A program made the translations under genes and the position numbers. The notes below the pieces were generated by a model. That model was not told where the DNA came from. It made no database searches and worked only from the letters and a program-made list of their open reading frames with translations. A stretch of 62,495 nucleotides of DNA from an uncultured Acetatifactor sp. (GTDB lineage: Bacteria; Bacillota; Clostridia; Lachnospirales; Lachnospiraceae): NCBI GenBank assembly GCA_947581865.1, contig CANPWA010000020.1:1-62495 (forward strand), read 5' to 3'. This document shows positions 51,792 through 59,934 of this stretch, one piece after another; the stretch's first letter is position 1; every line of letters begins with the position of its first letter.

Positions 51792-52751
51792 ATGGAATAT
51801 ATTGTACTGGATTTGGAGTGGAACCAAAGCAATACCGGTACGGAGCCGGAAGCGGAGAGCCTTCCTTTTGAGATCATTGAGATCGGGGCGATCAAATTAA
51901 ATGAGGCATGCTCCTTCGTGGGAGAGTTCAGCGAGCTTGTAAAGCCTGTCGTCTACCATGAGCTGCATCATATCACAAGCAAACTGATACACATGCAGAT
52001 GCAGGAGCTGGAGCACGGAAGACCGTTTGCAGAGACTGCCCTGCGGTTTTTGGAATGGTGCGGTGAGGACTATATATTCTGTACCTGGGGCAGCACGGAT
52101 CTGACAGAGTTTCAGAGAAACATGGAATTCCATAACATGACACCATTGTCAGAAAAACCGATCCCTTATCTGGATGTCCAGAAGCTGTTCAGTATAGCCT
52201 ACGAGGACAGAAAGTCCCGCAGGGCGCTGGAATATGCGGTGGATTTTCTCCATGTGGAAAAAGATATCCCCTTTCACCGGGCGTTCAGCGACGCTTACTA
52301 CACGGCGAAAGTGTTTGCACATATGATCCGGGAGAGAGAGGAACTGCTTAAGAATATTTCCTTTGATGTGTACCATGCTCCGAAGTGCCGGGAGGATGAA
52401 GTCAAGGCACAGTTTGATACCTACTCCAAATTTATTTCCAGACAGTTTGCGGATAAGACAGCGCTTTTTGCGGACAAGGAAGTAAACTCCAGCAAATGTT
52501 ATCTGTGTCACAGAAATCTGCGCAAGAAAATCAAATGGTTTACTCCCAACGGCAGACATTATTATTGTCTTGCCCATTGTGAGAAACATGGCTATCTCAA
52601 AGGCAAGATCCGTGTCCGAAAGACGGACGAAGGCATGCTGTATGCCGTGAAGACCACGAAGCTGATCTCCGATGAAGCGGCGGATGATCTGCGCGCAAGG
52701 AAAGAGCATGCTGATCTCCAGCGCAAACGAAACAGACACGTCATTTCTTAA
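51792..52751 (+). CDS. DnaQ-like 3'-5' exonuclease with C-terminal zinc-finger-like tail
   Basis: This 319-residue protein carries a DEDDh exonuclease domain at about 1-190: D7 and E9 in VLDLEWN, STDLTEF in the middle, and the His/Asp motif in HRAFSDAYYTAKV. It resembles KapD/ERI-1-like exonucleases, which trim RNA or DNA. Residues about 235-280 hold CYLCHRNLRKK and YYCLAHCEKHGY, a probable zinc-binding module with a basic surface that may bind nucleic acid. Its stop overlaps the end of the convergent carboxypeptidase gene by 11 bases. Confidence 0.85.
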   Translation: MEYIVLDLEWNQSNTGTEPEAESLPFEIIEIGAIKLNEACSFVGEFSELVKPVVYHELHHITSKLIHMQMQELEHGRPFAETALRFLEWCGEDYIFCTWGSTDLTEFQRNMEFHNMTPLSEKPIPYLDVQKLFSIAYEDRKSRRALEYAVDFLHVEKDIPFHRAFSDAYYTAKVFAHMIREREELLKNISFDVYHAPKCREDEVKAQFDTYSKFISRQFADKTALFADKEVNSSKCYLCHRNLRKKIKWFTPNGRHYYCLAHCEKHGYLKGKIRVRKTDEGMLYAVKTTKLISDEAADDLRARKEHADLQRKRNRHVIS

Positions 52752-54261
52752 AGATGGATTTTGGTTTCTTCTGACGGCGTTTCGCCTGCCGGATCGCCTG
52801 TCGTCTGCGCTGCAGCTGAGAGGTGCTACGCAGCTGGTTATAGCTGCGCTGTTTTCTGCGTTCCCGTTTCCAGTTGCGGCGGTTGTTGGGGTGTCTTCGG
52901 TTGTAGATCTTATAGGACCGGTACAGCAATACCGCCAGCACAGACACAGCGATAATGACTGCCAGCCAGAATAAAACCTTCAGGACATTGATAAATATGA
53001 CAGTGGGCAGCTTGACCTTATCTTTCTTTTTTTGGGGTTCCTCCACGGGGTCGAAGGAATAGGTGTTCTTTTCGTCCGGGATCAGGTCCACGGAGGCGGA
53101 ACCGATGGGAACGCCATGGTAGCTGTAATTTATAACCGCTACCTGATTGCTGCCGGTGGCGGAATAGGAAATTTCCGAATCGATATCCTTAAAGTCTACG
53201 GTCTTGGGCAGGATGAAATAATCATTTTGATTTAAGGAAAGAATCGGTCTGGAGTTGCCAAAGATGTCGTTGTCGCTGTGAAAGCCGGTGCTTTCAATAT
53301 TATATTTTGTCTCCGTTTTGGAGATATTTTTTTTCTCAAAATTGCTGAAACCATAATCGAACAGGGCAATGGTATCCTCATATTGATGAGGAGATTCATC
53401 CTTCAGCACCACGCAGATCAGCTTCATGCCATCCTTTTCGGCGCAGGAGACAAGACAGCTCCTGGCAGCTTCCGTGTAGCCGGTCTTACAACCCACCAGA
53501 TATTCGTAGGCATATTTCTTGCCGGGCAGCAGCTCCATCTGATTGGCGTCCACCAGCTCTCCGTTTTTCTTGGTCAGCCTTAAGAGGGGCATTTTTGTGA
53601 TCTGACAGAGCATCTCGTTGGAGAAGAAGGCTCTCCCGATCATCGCCAGATCGTAGGCGCTGGTATAATGATTTTCGTCCGGCAGCCCGTTGGGATTGAC
53701 AAAATGAGAGTCCACACATCCCAATTCTTTTGCCCTTGCGTTCATCCGGTCGGCAAAAGCATCCCAGGTGCCGCTGATATGTTCCGCGACAGCGTAGGAC
53801 ACTTCGTTGGCGGAGCGGATGAGAATAGCCTGGAGACATTGTTCCATGGTCAGAGTATCGCCTTCGTTCATGGCGACATGGTTGCTCCCCGCGGGGATCC
53901 CGAACACAGCGTCATGGGAGAAAGTGACCGTTTCATCCAGATCGCATTCTTCTATGGCGATCAGTGTGGTGAGAATCTTAGTGGTGCTGGCGGGATACTC
54001 TTTTGCATGGATATTCTTTTCGTACAAAATGACACCCGTATCAGCTTCCATCAGGATTGCGGACTCCGAGCTCACGACAGGACCGGCAGGCCAGTTTGTG
54101 ATCTGATTGGATTCCACTTCGATCGCCTGGTTTGCGGCGATATTCGCCTCCTGCACGGAAGAGGCGCTCACGGACAGGTCTGTGGAAGCGATACAAAATA
54201 TGGCGGCGCAGAGAGAGGATATGATTCTGAGCCGTATCGGAAAAAGGGATTTTTTACCCAT
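52741..54261 (-). CDS. D-alanyl-D-alanine carboxypeptidase (PBP5/DacF type)
   Basis: This 506-residue penicillin-binding protein trims the terminal D-Ala from peptidoglycan stem peptides outside the membrane. The motifs are SxxK at S92-TT-K95 (YPASTTKILTTL), SxN in RSANEVSYAVAEH and KTG in GCKTGYTEAARS. A signal peptide begins at MGKKSLFPIR (54261), which has AGGAAGG upstream; the earlier ATG at 54291 has none. Near the C-terminus there is a membrane helix (VLFWLAVIIAVSVLAVLLY) and a very basic tail of about 60 residues rich in Arg, Lys and Gln. This replaces the usual amphipathic anchor and is probably cytoplasmic, perhaps contacting nucleic acid or phospholipid. Confidence 0.93.
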   Translation of the reverse strand: MGKKSLFPIRLRIISSLCAAIFCIASTDLSVSASSVQEANIAANQAIEVESNQITNWPAGPVVSSESAILMEADTGVILYEKNIHAKEYPASTTKILTTLIAIEECDLDETVTFSHDAVFGIPAGSNHVAMNEGDTLTMEQCLQAILIRSANEVSYAVAEHISGTWDAFADRMNARAKELGCVDSHFVNPNGLPDENHYTSAYDLAMIGRAFFSNEMLCQITKMPLLRLTKKNGELVDANQMELLPGKKYAYEYLVGCKTGYTEAARSCLVSCAEKDGMKLICVVLKDESPHQYEDTIALFDYGFSNFEKKNISKTETKYNIESTGFHSDNDIFGNSRPILSLNQNDYFILPKTVDFKDIDSEISYSATGSNQVAVINYSYHGVPIGSASVDLIPDEKNTYSFDPVEEPQKKKDKVKLPTVIFINVLKVLFWLAVIIAVSVLAVLLYRSYKIYNRRHPNNRRNWKRERRKQRSYNQLRSTSQLQRRRQAIRQAKRRQKKPKSIFKK

Positions 54262-54349
54262 AGAAACCTTCCTGTTAAATTTTTTGACCATTTTAGTATG
54301 TTCTGTTTAAAAATTTGTATTATTTTTATCATACAACATAAGTTGTCGA

Positions 54350-54378
54350 TTGACAAGTTTCCGGATATAAAGTAATCT
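54350..54378 (+). promoter_or_regulatory. Promoter of trmB
   Basis: TTGACA (54350-54355), 17 bases, TAATCT (54373-54378), in the divergent spacer between the carboxypeptidase and trmB. Confidence 0.6.
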
Positions 54379-54444
54379 TGTAAGAGGGGATTTTTTACCC
54401 TGTTTTGTCTTCCTGTTTCAGAGAAATTTCAGGAGAAATGCAGC

Positions 54445-55089
54445 ATGAGGTTGAGAAATATTACCGGCTCCAGGGAGATGATCGCCCGGAGCCCGTTTGT
54501 GGTGCCGGAGGAAGGATTATCCGACTGCCCCGGAATGTGGCAGAAAATATTTGGAAATTCCCATCCCGTCCGGATAGAAATCGGAATGGGAAAGGGCAGA
54601 TTTATTCATACCATGGCAAAGGAACATCCTGAGTTCAATTATGTCGGGATCGAGAAATATTCCAGCGTACTTCTGCGTGCGGTTCAAAAAATGGAAAAGG
54701 AAGAGCTGCCCAATCTGAAATTTATCCGTATGGATGCCGAGGAGATCACAAAGGTCTTTTCCCCCGGGGAAGTGGACAGGATTTATCTGAATTTTTCAGA
54801 CCCCTGGCCGAAGGACAGACATGCCAGGAGAAGACTTCCCTCCCGGGAATTTCTTGCGCGCTATGACCGGATCCTGAAAAAAGACGGCGTTCTGGAGTTT
54901 AAGACGGATAACAGGGAGCTGTTTGATTTTGCGGTGGGGGAGCTGGAACCTGCCGGCTGGCATGCGGACGTGCTCACCTACGATCTGCACCGGGAAAGGG
55001 AACTGATGGAAGGGAATGTCATGACGGAGTACGAGGAAAAGTTTTCCCAGCAGGGCAATCCCATATGTAAATATATAATTTCACGATAG
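54445..55089 (+). CDS. trmB: tRNA (guanine-N7-)-methyltransferase
   Basis: This 214-residue enzyme methylates G46 of tRNAs with S-adenosylmethionine. The SAM site is in VRIEIGMGKGRFI, FNYVGIEKYSSVLLRA and FIRMDAEEI, and the catalytic/tRNA-binding loop is LNFSDPWPKDRHARRRL. LKKDGVLEFKTDNRELFDF is also conserved. AGGAGAAATGCAGC precedes the ATG. Length is typical. Confidence 0.95.
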   Translation: MRLRNITGSREMIARSPFVVPEEGLSDCPGMWQKIFGNSHPVRIEIGMGKGRFIHTMAKEHPEFNYVGIEKYSSVLLRAVQKMEKEELPNLKFIRMDAEEITKVFSPGEVDRIYLNFSDPWPKDRHARRRLPSREFLARYDRILKKDGVLEFKTDNRELFDFAVGELEPAGWHADVLTYDLHRERELMEGNVMTEYEEKFSQQGNPICKYIISR

Positions 55090-55170
55090 ATGTAAATCTT
55101 CATAAAAGTAGTATCCGGGTCGGAAAATGGGAACGATATTGATAAAGATCAAGTATAAGGAGGAGAGGCA

Positions 55171-55488
55171 ATGGAATACAAATTTACAACGGAAAATTTT
55201 GAAGCGGAAGTTTTGAAAGAGGAGCTGCCTGTACTGGTGGATTTTTATGCGGACTGGTGCGGCCCCTGTAAGATGATGGCGCCGATCGTGGAGAAACTGG
55301 CAGAGGAATATGAAGGAAAGCTTAAGATCGGAAAATGTAATATTGACGAGAATATGCCGCTGGCACAGAAGTATCGCGTGGCGAGCATCCCCACCTTTAT
55401 TCTCTTTAAGGGAGCACAGCCGGCGGCTACTTTCCTGGGAGCAATGTCCGAGGACGATCTGTGTGACAAGATAGAAGAAAATCTTTAA
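55171..55488 (+). CDS. trxA: Thioredoxin
   Basis: This 105-residue protein has the redox site WCGPCK with Cys30 and Cys33 in VDFYADWCGPCKMMAP, and the cis-Pro loop in VASIPTFILFKGAQ. It reduces disulfides in cytoplasmic proteins. AAGGAGGAGAGGCA precedes the ATG. The following large gene begins 53 bases downstream without a clear terminator, so they may share a transcript. Confidence 0.95.
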   Translation: MEYKFTTENFEAEVLKEELPVLVDFYADWCGPCKMMAPIVEKLAEEYEGKLKIGKCNIDENMPLAQKYRVASIPTFILFKGAQPAATFLGAMSEDDLCDKIEENL

Positions 55489-55541
55489 GACAGGTGCAGG
55501 AGACGGATCCCAAAAGAAAATGATAGAGAGCAGGGCTGGCG

Positions 55542-57650
55542 ATGTTAGACGAGAAGGAAGTTATGGAATTGAATACCAAGGAACAATTTACGGAGAAGGA
55601 AGCGCGGGAAGCGCTGGAGGCAGCCAGAGAGGCGGAGAATACGGCGTATCATAAAATCAATCACCTGGCGGCGCTGACGGAGCGGCAGAAGGGTGTGATG
55701 GAGATTGTAAAGCTCGAGGAGCTTGACAATCCCACGAAGGAGCAGCTGGACAGAAAATGCCGTCTGATTTTGGAGAGTTATTACCTCCCCCACATTCTCA
55801 AGGATGGTTTTACAGCCAGGCTGGATGAAGATTTTACCCGGTTTGAAGATCCCGGGCGGGATTATGTGCAGGCGGTGTTTACCGCGCCCTCCGGCAAGGA
55901 GATGAGTGTCGGTTATAACTACAAGACGGAGGAGGACGGGAAAAGCCTTCTGATCTATGAGAAGACCTTTGAAAATGTCGTGTTAAAACCCGGAGAGCCG
56001 GAGAAGTATGTTCTCTGCGAGGCGGACGGTGAGACGGTGAGAGAAACTTTTTCCATGGAGGAGCTGGAGAAATGTATTTCCCGGGGCGAAGTGGTAAAAG
56101 TTGAGGAAGGATATTTTTATAAGGCAAAAAATGCGGACGGAGAATGTATAAAGGGAGATACTACCCCCATTGTGGAAGAGGGCGGCAGCAGCGTCAAAAC
56201 CCTTATTGGCACCAATGAGCAAGAGAAGTTTTCGATCAGTAAGACAGGGCAGCTTGTCTGTGCGACCACCAATGATGTGACCACCGTTACAGTGGAAACC
56301 AGGCAGTTTGCCAGTGAAGGACCCATCTATGACAGTGCGGACGCGGCGAGGGCGGCGGCAGAGAAGGAGGTCCGTGAAGGCGAGAGCAATGCGCATATCG
56401 ATGTGGCCATGGAAGGAACCACTGTCGCGGAATTCAGTTATCTTCCTGTCTTTACGACCATCGTGGAACTGGCTGGGATCAGCAGAAAGCTTGGAAAAGG
56501 CATTGAAGGGTATGAACCTTCCGAGAGTGATGAGGAAAATCTTCTCAGACAGTTTGCAAAACCGATCAGAGAATATCTGGAGGAAAAAGGTTTTCATGTG
56601 CTTGACGTTTCCTGTGAAAATATCGACGCGGATGTGAAGGAAAATGTTGGGTTTATGAATACGATCAAGACATTTCAGATGACGGGCGGTACAGTGTCTG
56701 TCACTTATATCAAGAAATTTACTGCCTCTGTGACATTGAAGCAGAAATTTCTGGGCAGAGGGCAGAATAATGATCCGGAAGTCATTCTTGCTCAGCTTCC
56801 GGAGGGCAGTGAGCTGCTCAACCCTCAGGATATCGACTGGAAAAGCCCCAAGCCTGAGGTGGCGTATATCACAAGGGGAAACGCCACAGGGAAGGCTTCT
56901 GCAAGAACCGTTCCCGAGGCGGACGAAAAAGCGGCACACAATGCCATCCTGGAGGCGCAAAAGGTTGTCGTGAGAGCCATCAATGGAGGAATTGCTTCCG
57001 GTATCAGGGAGGCGATTTCCGGAAGGGGCGCCGCTTCCACAGTGGCAAATGTGCGCGCCAGACTGAATACGGCTCAGGTATCTCCCAATGATATGCAGCT
57101 TACACATACGGATAACAAATATGCGTACAGCGGAAAATGTGACAGATTGCTTTCCACCGTGGAGAACAAACTGGTGGCTGTAACTACCTGGAACGGGAAA
57201 CTGCTCAAGTATGTGGAACCCACGGATCCTGTCATAGACAAGGGAATTCCCACAGACGATAATTATGACAAATATGTCAGCGAAGGGGACGACATGGCGA
57301 TCCTCCTGTTTGAAAAGAGTGATCGTGGTCTGCGCAGATATATAGAGGATGTGTCTGATGCCCAGAATCAGGCTCAGATCGCCCGGGAATTGTACGGCAG
57401 AGCCAGGGTTGCTTTACGGCAGGCGCAGGAGACATTTGACAGAATTTTTGACGCGAAGATGCCCCCCGTATTGACAGAAGCCCCGGCAGAGACCCCGGTG
57501 GACGAAGGAGCCGAGGAAGAAACGCTGACAGAGACCCCGGTGGACGCAACTATCGTGGAGGAAGCCCCGGCAGAAGTTGAGTTACAGTCTGAAGAGGACA
57601 TAGATGCCGCATGGGAGAAACTGCTCATGGGAATCCCGAAAGAGGATTAA
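55542..57650 (+). CDS. Uncharacterised 702-residue acidic protein
   Basis: I do not recognise this protein. It has no signal peptide and no membrane segment. The N-terminal 75 residues are a probable coiled coil (EKEAREALEAAREAENTAYH). The centre mixes beta-like stretches, such as VSVTYIKKFTASVTLKQKFL, with helices rich in Glu and Ala. Residues about 455-510 contain TRGNATGKASARTVPEADEK and a further helical segment. The end is a low-complexity, acidic Pro/Ala/Glu region with repeated TPVDE/PAE units, then DIDAAWEKLLMGIPKED. The start could also be 55563, where AAGGAAG precedes ATG. A strong terminator follows. Confidence 0.75.
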   Translation: MLDEKEVMELNTKEQFTEKEAREALEAAREAENTAYHKINHLAALTERQKGVMEIVKLEELDNPTKEQLDRKCRLILESYYLPHILKDGFTARLDEDFTRFEDPGRDYVQAVFTAPSGKEMSVGYNYKTEEDGKSLLIYEKTFENVVLKPGEPEKYVLCEADGETVRETFSMEELEKCISRGEVVKVEEGYFYKAKNADGECIKGDTTPIVEEGGSSVKTLIGTNEQEKFSISKTGQLVCATTNDVTTVTVETRQFASEGPIYDSADAARAAAEKEVREGESNAHIDVAMEGTTVAEFSYLPVFTTIVELAGISRKLGKGIEGYEPSESDEENLLRQFAKPIREYLEEKGFHVLDVSCENIDADVKENVGFMNTIKTFQMTGGTVSVTYIKKFTASVTLKQKFLGRGQNNDPEVILAQLPEGSELLNPQDIDWKSPKPEVAYITRGNATGKASARTVPEADEKAAHNAILEAQKVVVRAINGGIASGIREAISGRGAASTVANVRARLNTAQVSPNDMQLTHTDNKYAYSGKCDRLLSTVENKLVAVTTWNGKLLKYVEPTDPVIDKGIPTDDNYDKYVSEGDDMAILLFEKSDRGLRRYIEDVSDAQNQAQIARELYGRARVALRQAQETFDRIFDAKMPPVLTEAPAETPVDEGAEEETLTETPVDATIVEEAPAEVELQSEEDIDAAWEKLLMGIPKED

Positions 57651-57717
57651 CATCCTTAAATAGAAAAGGCTTTTCCTTAAAATAGCTGACGGTATATGCT
57701 CAATAATTTATAACATA

Positions 57718-57757
57718 AAAACAGGTATGGCGATAATTTTACTGCCATACCTGTTTT
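57718..57757. terminator. Bidirectional intrinsic terminator
   Basis: A 14-pair perfect stem joins 57718-57731 to 57744-57757 around a 12-base loop. It has a run of A on the left and T on the right, and so can end the plus-strand gene at 57650 and the convergent minus-strand gene at 57830. Confidence 0.9.
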
Positions 57758-57829
57758 GCTGTAAATTCTGCAATGTGTAAGTGTAATGATCGGCTTTTTT
57801 AACGGTTGCAAAGCTGACGGTTTACAGAC

Positions 57830-59131
57830 TTACTCCTCCGTTATGATACGCCGGATGGCAGAAATGTCCCCCAGATCGGCGTCCGAGATGTTTACGAGTT
57901 CGACGCCCTTTGTAGTGCTCACATGTATGATCTTTTCCCCTCCCGCAAAAATTGCCACATGGCTGGGACCGTCAAAGCAGATCAGATCGCCGGTCTGGGC
58001 GTCCGCCAGACTCTCCACCGCCGTTCCCTGGTTTTTATCCTCCGCTGCGGAATGGGGAAGGGTATAGCCGAAATGTTCGTACACGCTCATGACAAAGCCG
58101 GAACTGTCGGCGCCCTCGGTGAGACTGCTTCCGCCGTATACATAAGGCGTGCCGATAAAATCAAGGGCGTAGTTCACAAGCTCGGTCTGTCTGTCACTGC
58201 CGTATAGCTGCATATCGCTGCCCGCATCGCCCGTCATGATCCGCAGAGTGGCAGAAGAGGGTTCAGGGGAGCCCAGTGCCTCATCGGAAACGGCGGATGA
58301 AGGCTGTTTTGTCTCACCGGTGTCCTCCATGTGCAGGCTCTTCAGATAGCTCTCCGCCTTCGAGGGATCGGCCATAGAGGCGTCCAGGGGCAGACGAAAC
58401 AGCGCGTTTAAGCCTGTGTAATCCTCATTGCGGGAAATGGTGCCGTCTGTCTCATCATAATGATAGAGAGCCGCATTGTAAAACGTCGTGTCCGATATGC
58501 ACAGATACAGCTCATGATCCGCAAAGATCTCCACATTGTCGCATTCCGTCAGACGGTATAAGATGCCGTCCTCATTCAGTTCCGAGTAATTCCCGTTCAT
58601 GGACGCCGCATTGTAGAGCGCGGGATTGCAGCCGCCGATCAGAGGGGATACGAAAAAGGTCAGATTGCCGTAAGCCTCATCGGAAGTGTCCGGCATGGGA
58701 GTGCCGTCGGCATTTTCAATGGCTGTCACAGCGTAAATTCTGTCGGTGAGAATAGAGTCGTTGTGGTTCCGCGGATAGTCTGACAACGCTTCCCCGGAGA
58801 TGACGCCCAGAAACGTGACGCGGTACCCTCCGTAACTTTGGGTTTCATTGACCTGTATGGCGTCTTTGCCCGCAAAATAGTCTGCCAGCTTTTGGTCCTG
58901 TGTTTTTTCCGCGACCTGACTCGCGGACAGATATTTCCAGGACGCATACGCTGTCAGGGAGCTTAAGCACAGCACGGCGGCCGCCGCCAGCACCGCTGCG
59001 GAAAATCTTCTTTTTTTCATTGTTCCTTCCTCCATTATCCGGTTTAATAATTGCTGATTCAGTGCGAAAGGCGGTTCATCCGTGGGGACAAGGGCATGTG
59101 TCAGTATTTCGTCAAGATTTCTCTTCATCAT
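57830..59131 (-). CDS. Transmembrane anti-sigma-like protein with NlpC/P60 domain lacking the catalytic Cys
   Basis: This 433-residue protein has about 40 cytoplasmic residues (MMKRNLDEILTHAL onward), one membrane helix (FSAAVLAAAAVLCLSSLTA), an external domain of about 200 residues, and a C-terminal NlpC/P60 domain (about 315-433). The catalytic Cys of the family motif D-C-S-G-F is Ser here: GADSSGFVMSVYEHFG, S343, codon AGT at 58103-58105. The partner histidine is kept (H391 in GPSHVAIFAGG), as is H403. NlpC/P60 enzymes cut peptidoglycan stem peptides through that Cys, so this copy is probably a binding or sensing module. The start at 59131 has GGAG seven bases upstream and overlaps the sigma-factor gene, the usual sigma/anti-sigma arrangement. 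Confidence 0.82.
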   Translation of the reverse strand: MMKRNLDEILTHALVPTDEPPFALNQQLLNRIMEEGTMKKRRFSAAVLAAAAVLCLSSLTAYASWKYLSASQVAEKTQDQKLADYFAGKDAIQVNETQSYGGYRVTFLGVISGEALSDYPRNHNDSILTDRIYAVTAIENADGTPMPDTSDEAYGNLTFFVSPLIGGCNPALYNAASMNGNYSELNEDGILYRLTECDNVEIFADHELYLCISDTTFYNAALYHYDETDGTISRNEDYTGLNALFRLPLDASMADPSKAESYLKSLHMEDTGETKQPSSAVSDEALGSPEPSSATLRIMTGDAGSDMQLYGSDRQTELVNYALDFIGTPYVYGGSSLTEGADSSGFVMSVYEHFGYTLPHSAAEDKNQGTAVESLADAQTGDLICFDGPSHVAIFAGGEKIIHVSTTKGVELVNISDADLGDISAIRRIITEE

Positions 59132-59645
59132 AAACATTCTCCAATTCCTTTTTTAACAGTTTCCTGGCCTGATGCAGACGACTGAGCACCGTTCCCCGGG
59201 GAAGTTTCAATATCTCCCCGATCCGGGTCACAGGCAGACTCTCCATATAGTAGAGCAATACGGGGATGCGCAGCCTTTCCGGCAGCTCTTCCACCGCCCG
59301 GCGTACCATCCGGCGGGTTTCTCCATCCACAACATGATCCTCCGGGGAGGGAAGAGAGGATTGGCTCTCCATGGGCGTGTATTCCGTCAGGGATTCCATG
59401 TCCGCGATCCTTTTTCGCCAGGCGGATTTCCGTTTTTTGTTTTTCCAGATGCGCAGGGCGACGGAGAGCAGATAACTCTTGGGATTGTCTGCATAGTTTA
59501 TCTTTTCACGTTGTCGTACTGCCGTCAGAAATACATCCTGATACAGATCGTCCGTCTCCTGCGGACTGCGGGCAAGGTATCTGCAGAAAGAATAAATATC
59601 CTTCCCGTACTCGAGGATGCACTGTTCCAGTTCATGTCCTGTCAT
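59112..59645 (-). CDS. ECF-type RNA polymerase sigma factor
   Basis: This 177-residue sigma-70-family protein starts at MTGHELEQCILEYGKDIYSF (59645). Region 2 is YLARSPQETDDLYQDVFLTAVRQ, with NPKSYLLSVALRIWKNKKRK after it. Region 4 is the helix-turn-helix VTRIGEILKLPRGTVLSRLHQARKLL. A longer reading upstream to 59813 adds residues that do not belong to the family and is rejected. The anti-sigma-like gene overlaps its end by about 20 bases, which implies translational coupling and a shared envelope-stress circuit. Confidence 0.92.
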   Translation of the reverse strand: MTGHELEQCILEYGKDIYSFCRYLARSPQETDDLYQDVFLTAVRQREKINYADNPKSYLLSVALRIWKNKKRKSAWRKRIADMESLTEYTPMESQSSLPSPEDHVVDGETRRMVRRAVEELPERLRIPVLLYYMESLPVTRIGEILKLPRGTVLSRLHQARKLLKKELENVYDEEKS

Positions 59646-59934
59646 TTGCTTCACCACTTTTATAGACGTCTTTTCAAAGGGATGATGCCCTTCACTGATA
59701 CATTGTAACAAATCCGGAAATGATTCACAGAATTTTTGAAAAACAGGAAGAAACAAAAGGCTGTGAGTTGAAAAGCCGGAAAAAACCATCCGTTTTGAGG
59801 GAAGCGATTCCATTGAGAAAGCACAGAGGGCGTGCAGGAATCATGATTTAAAGAGTGGGAACCTTTAAGATCAAGAAGGGTTACGATGATATCCCCGCAG
59901 GTCTTGTGAGCGGGGAAGGGTCGGGGAGTGTGTT
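59646..59934 (-). other. Intergenic region between the EAL gene and the sigma factor
   Basis: This holds the upstream region of the sigma gene and the end of the EAL gene. On the minus strand a TTACAATG box lies at about 59702-59709 and could be a -10. CCCCGC/GCGGGG (59893-59915) forms a stable hairpin without a T-run, and GAGTGTGT/ACACACTC forms another across the stop of the EAL gene. No ECF-specific autoregulatory promoter was recognised. Confidence 0.4.
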
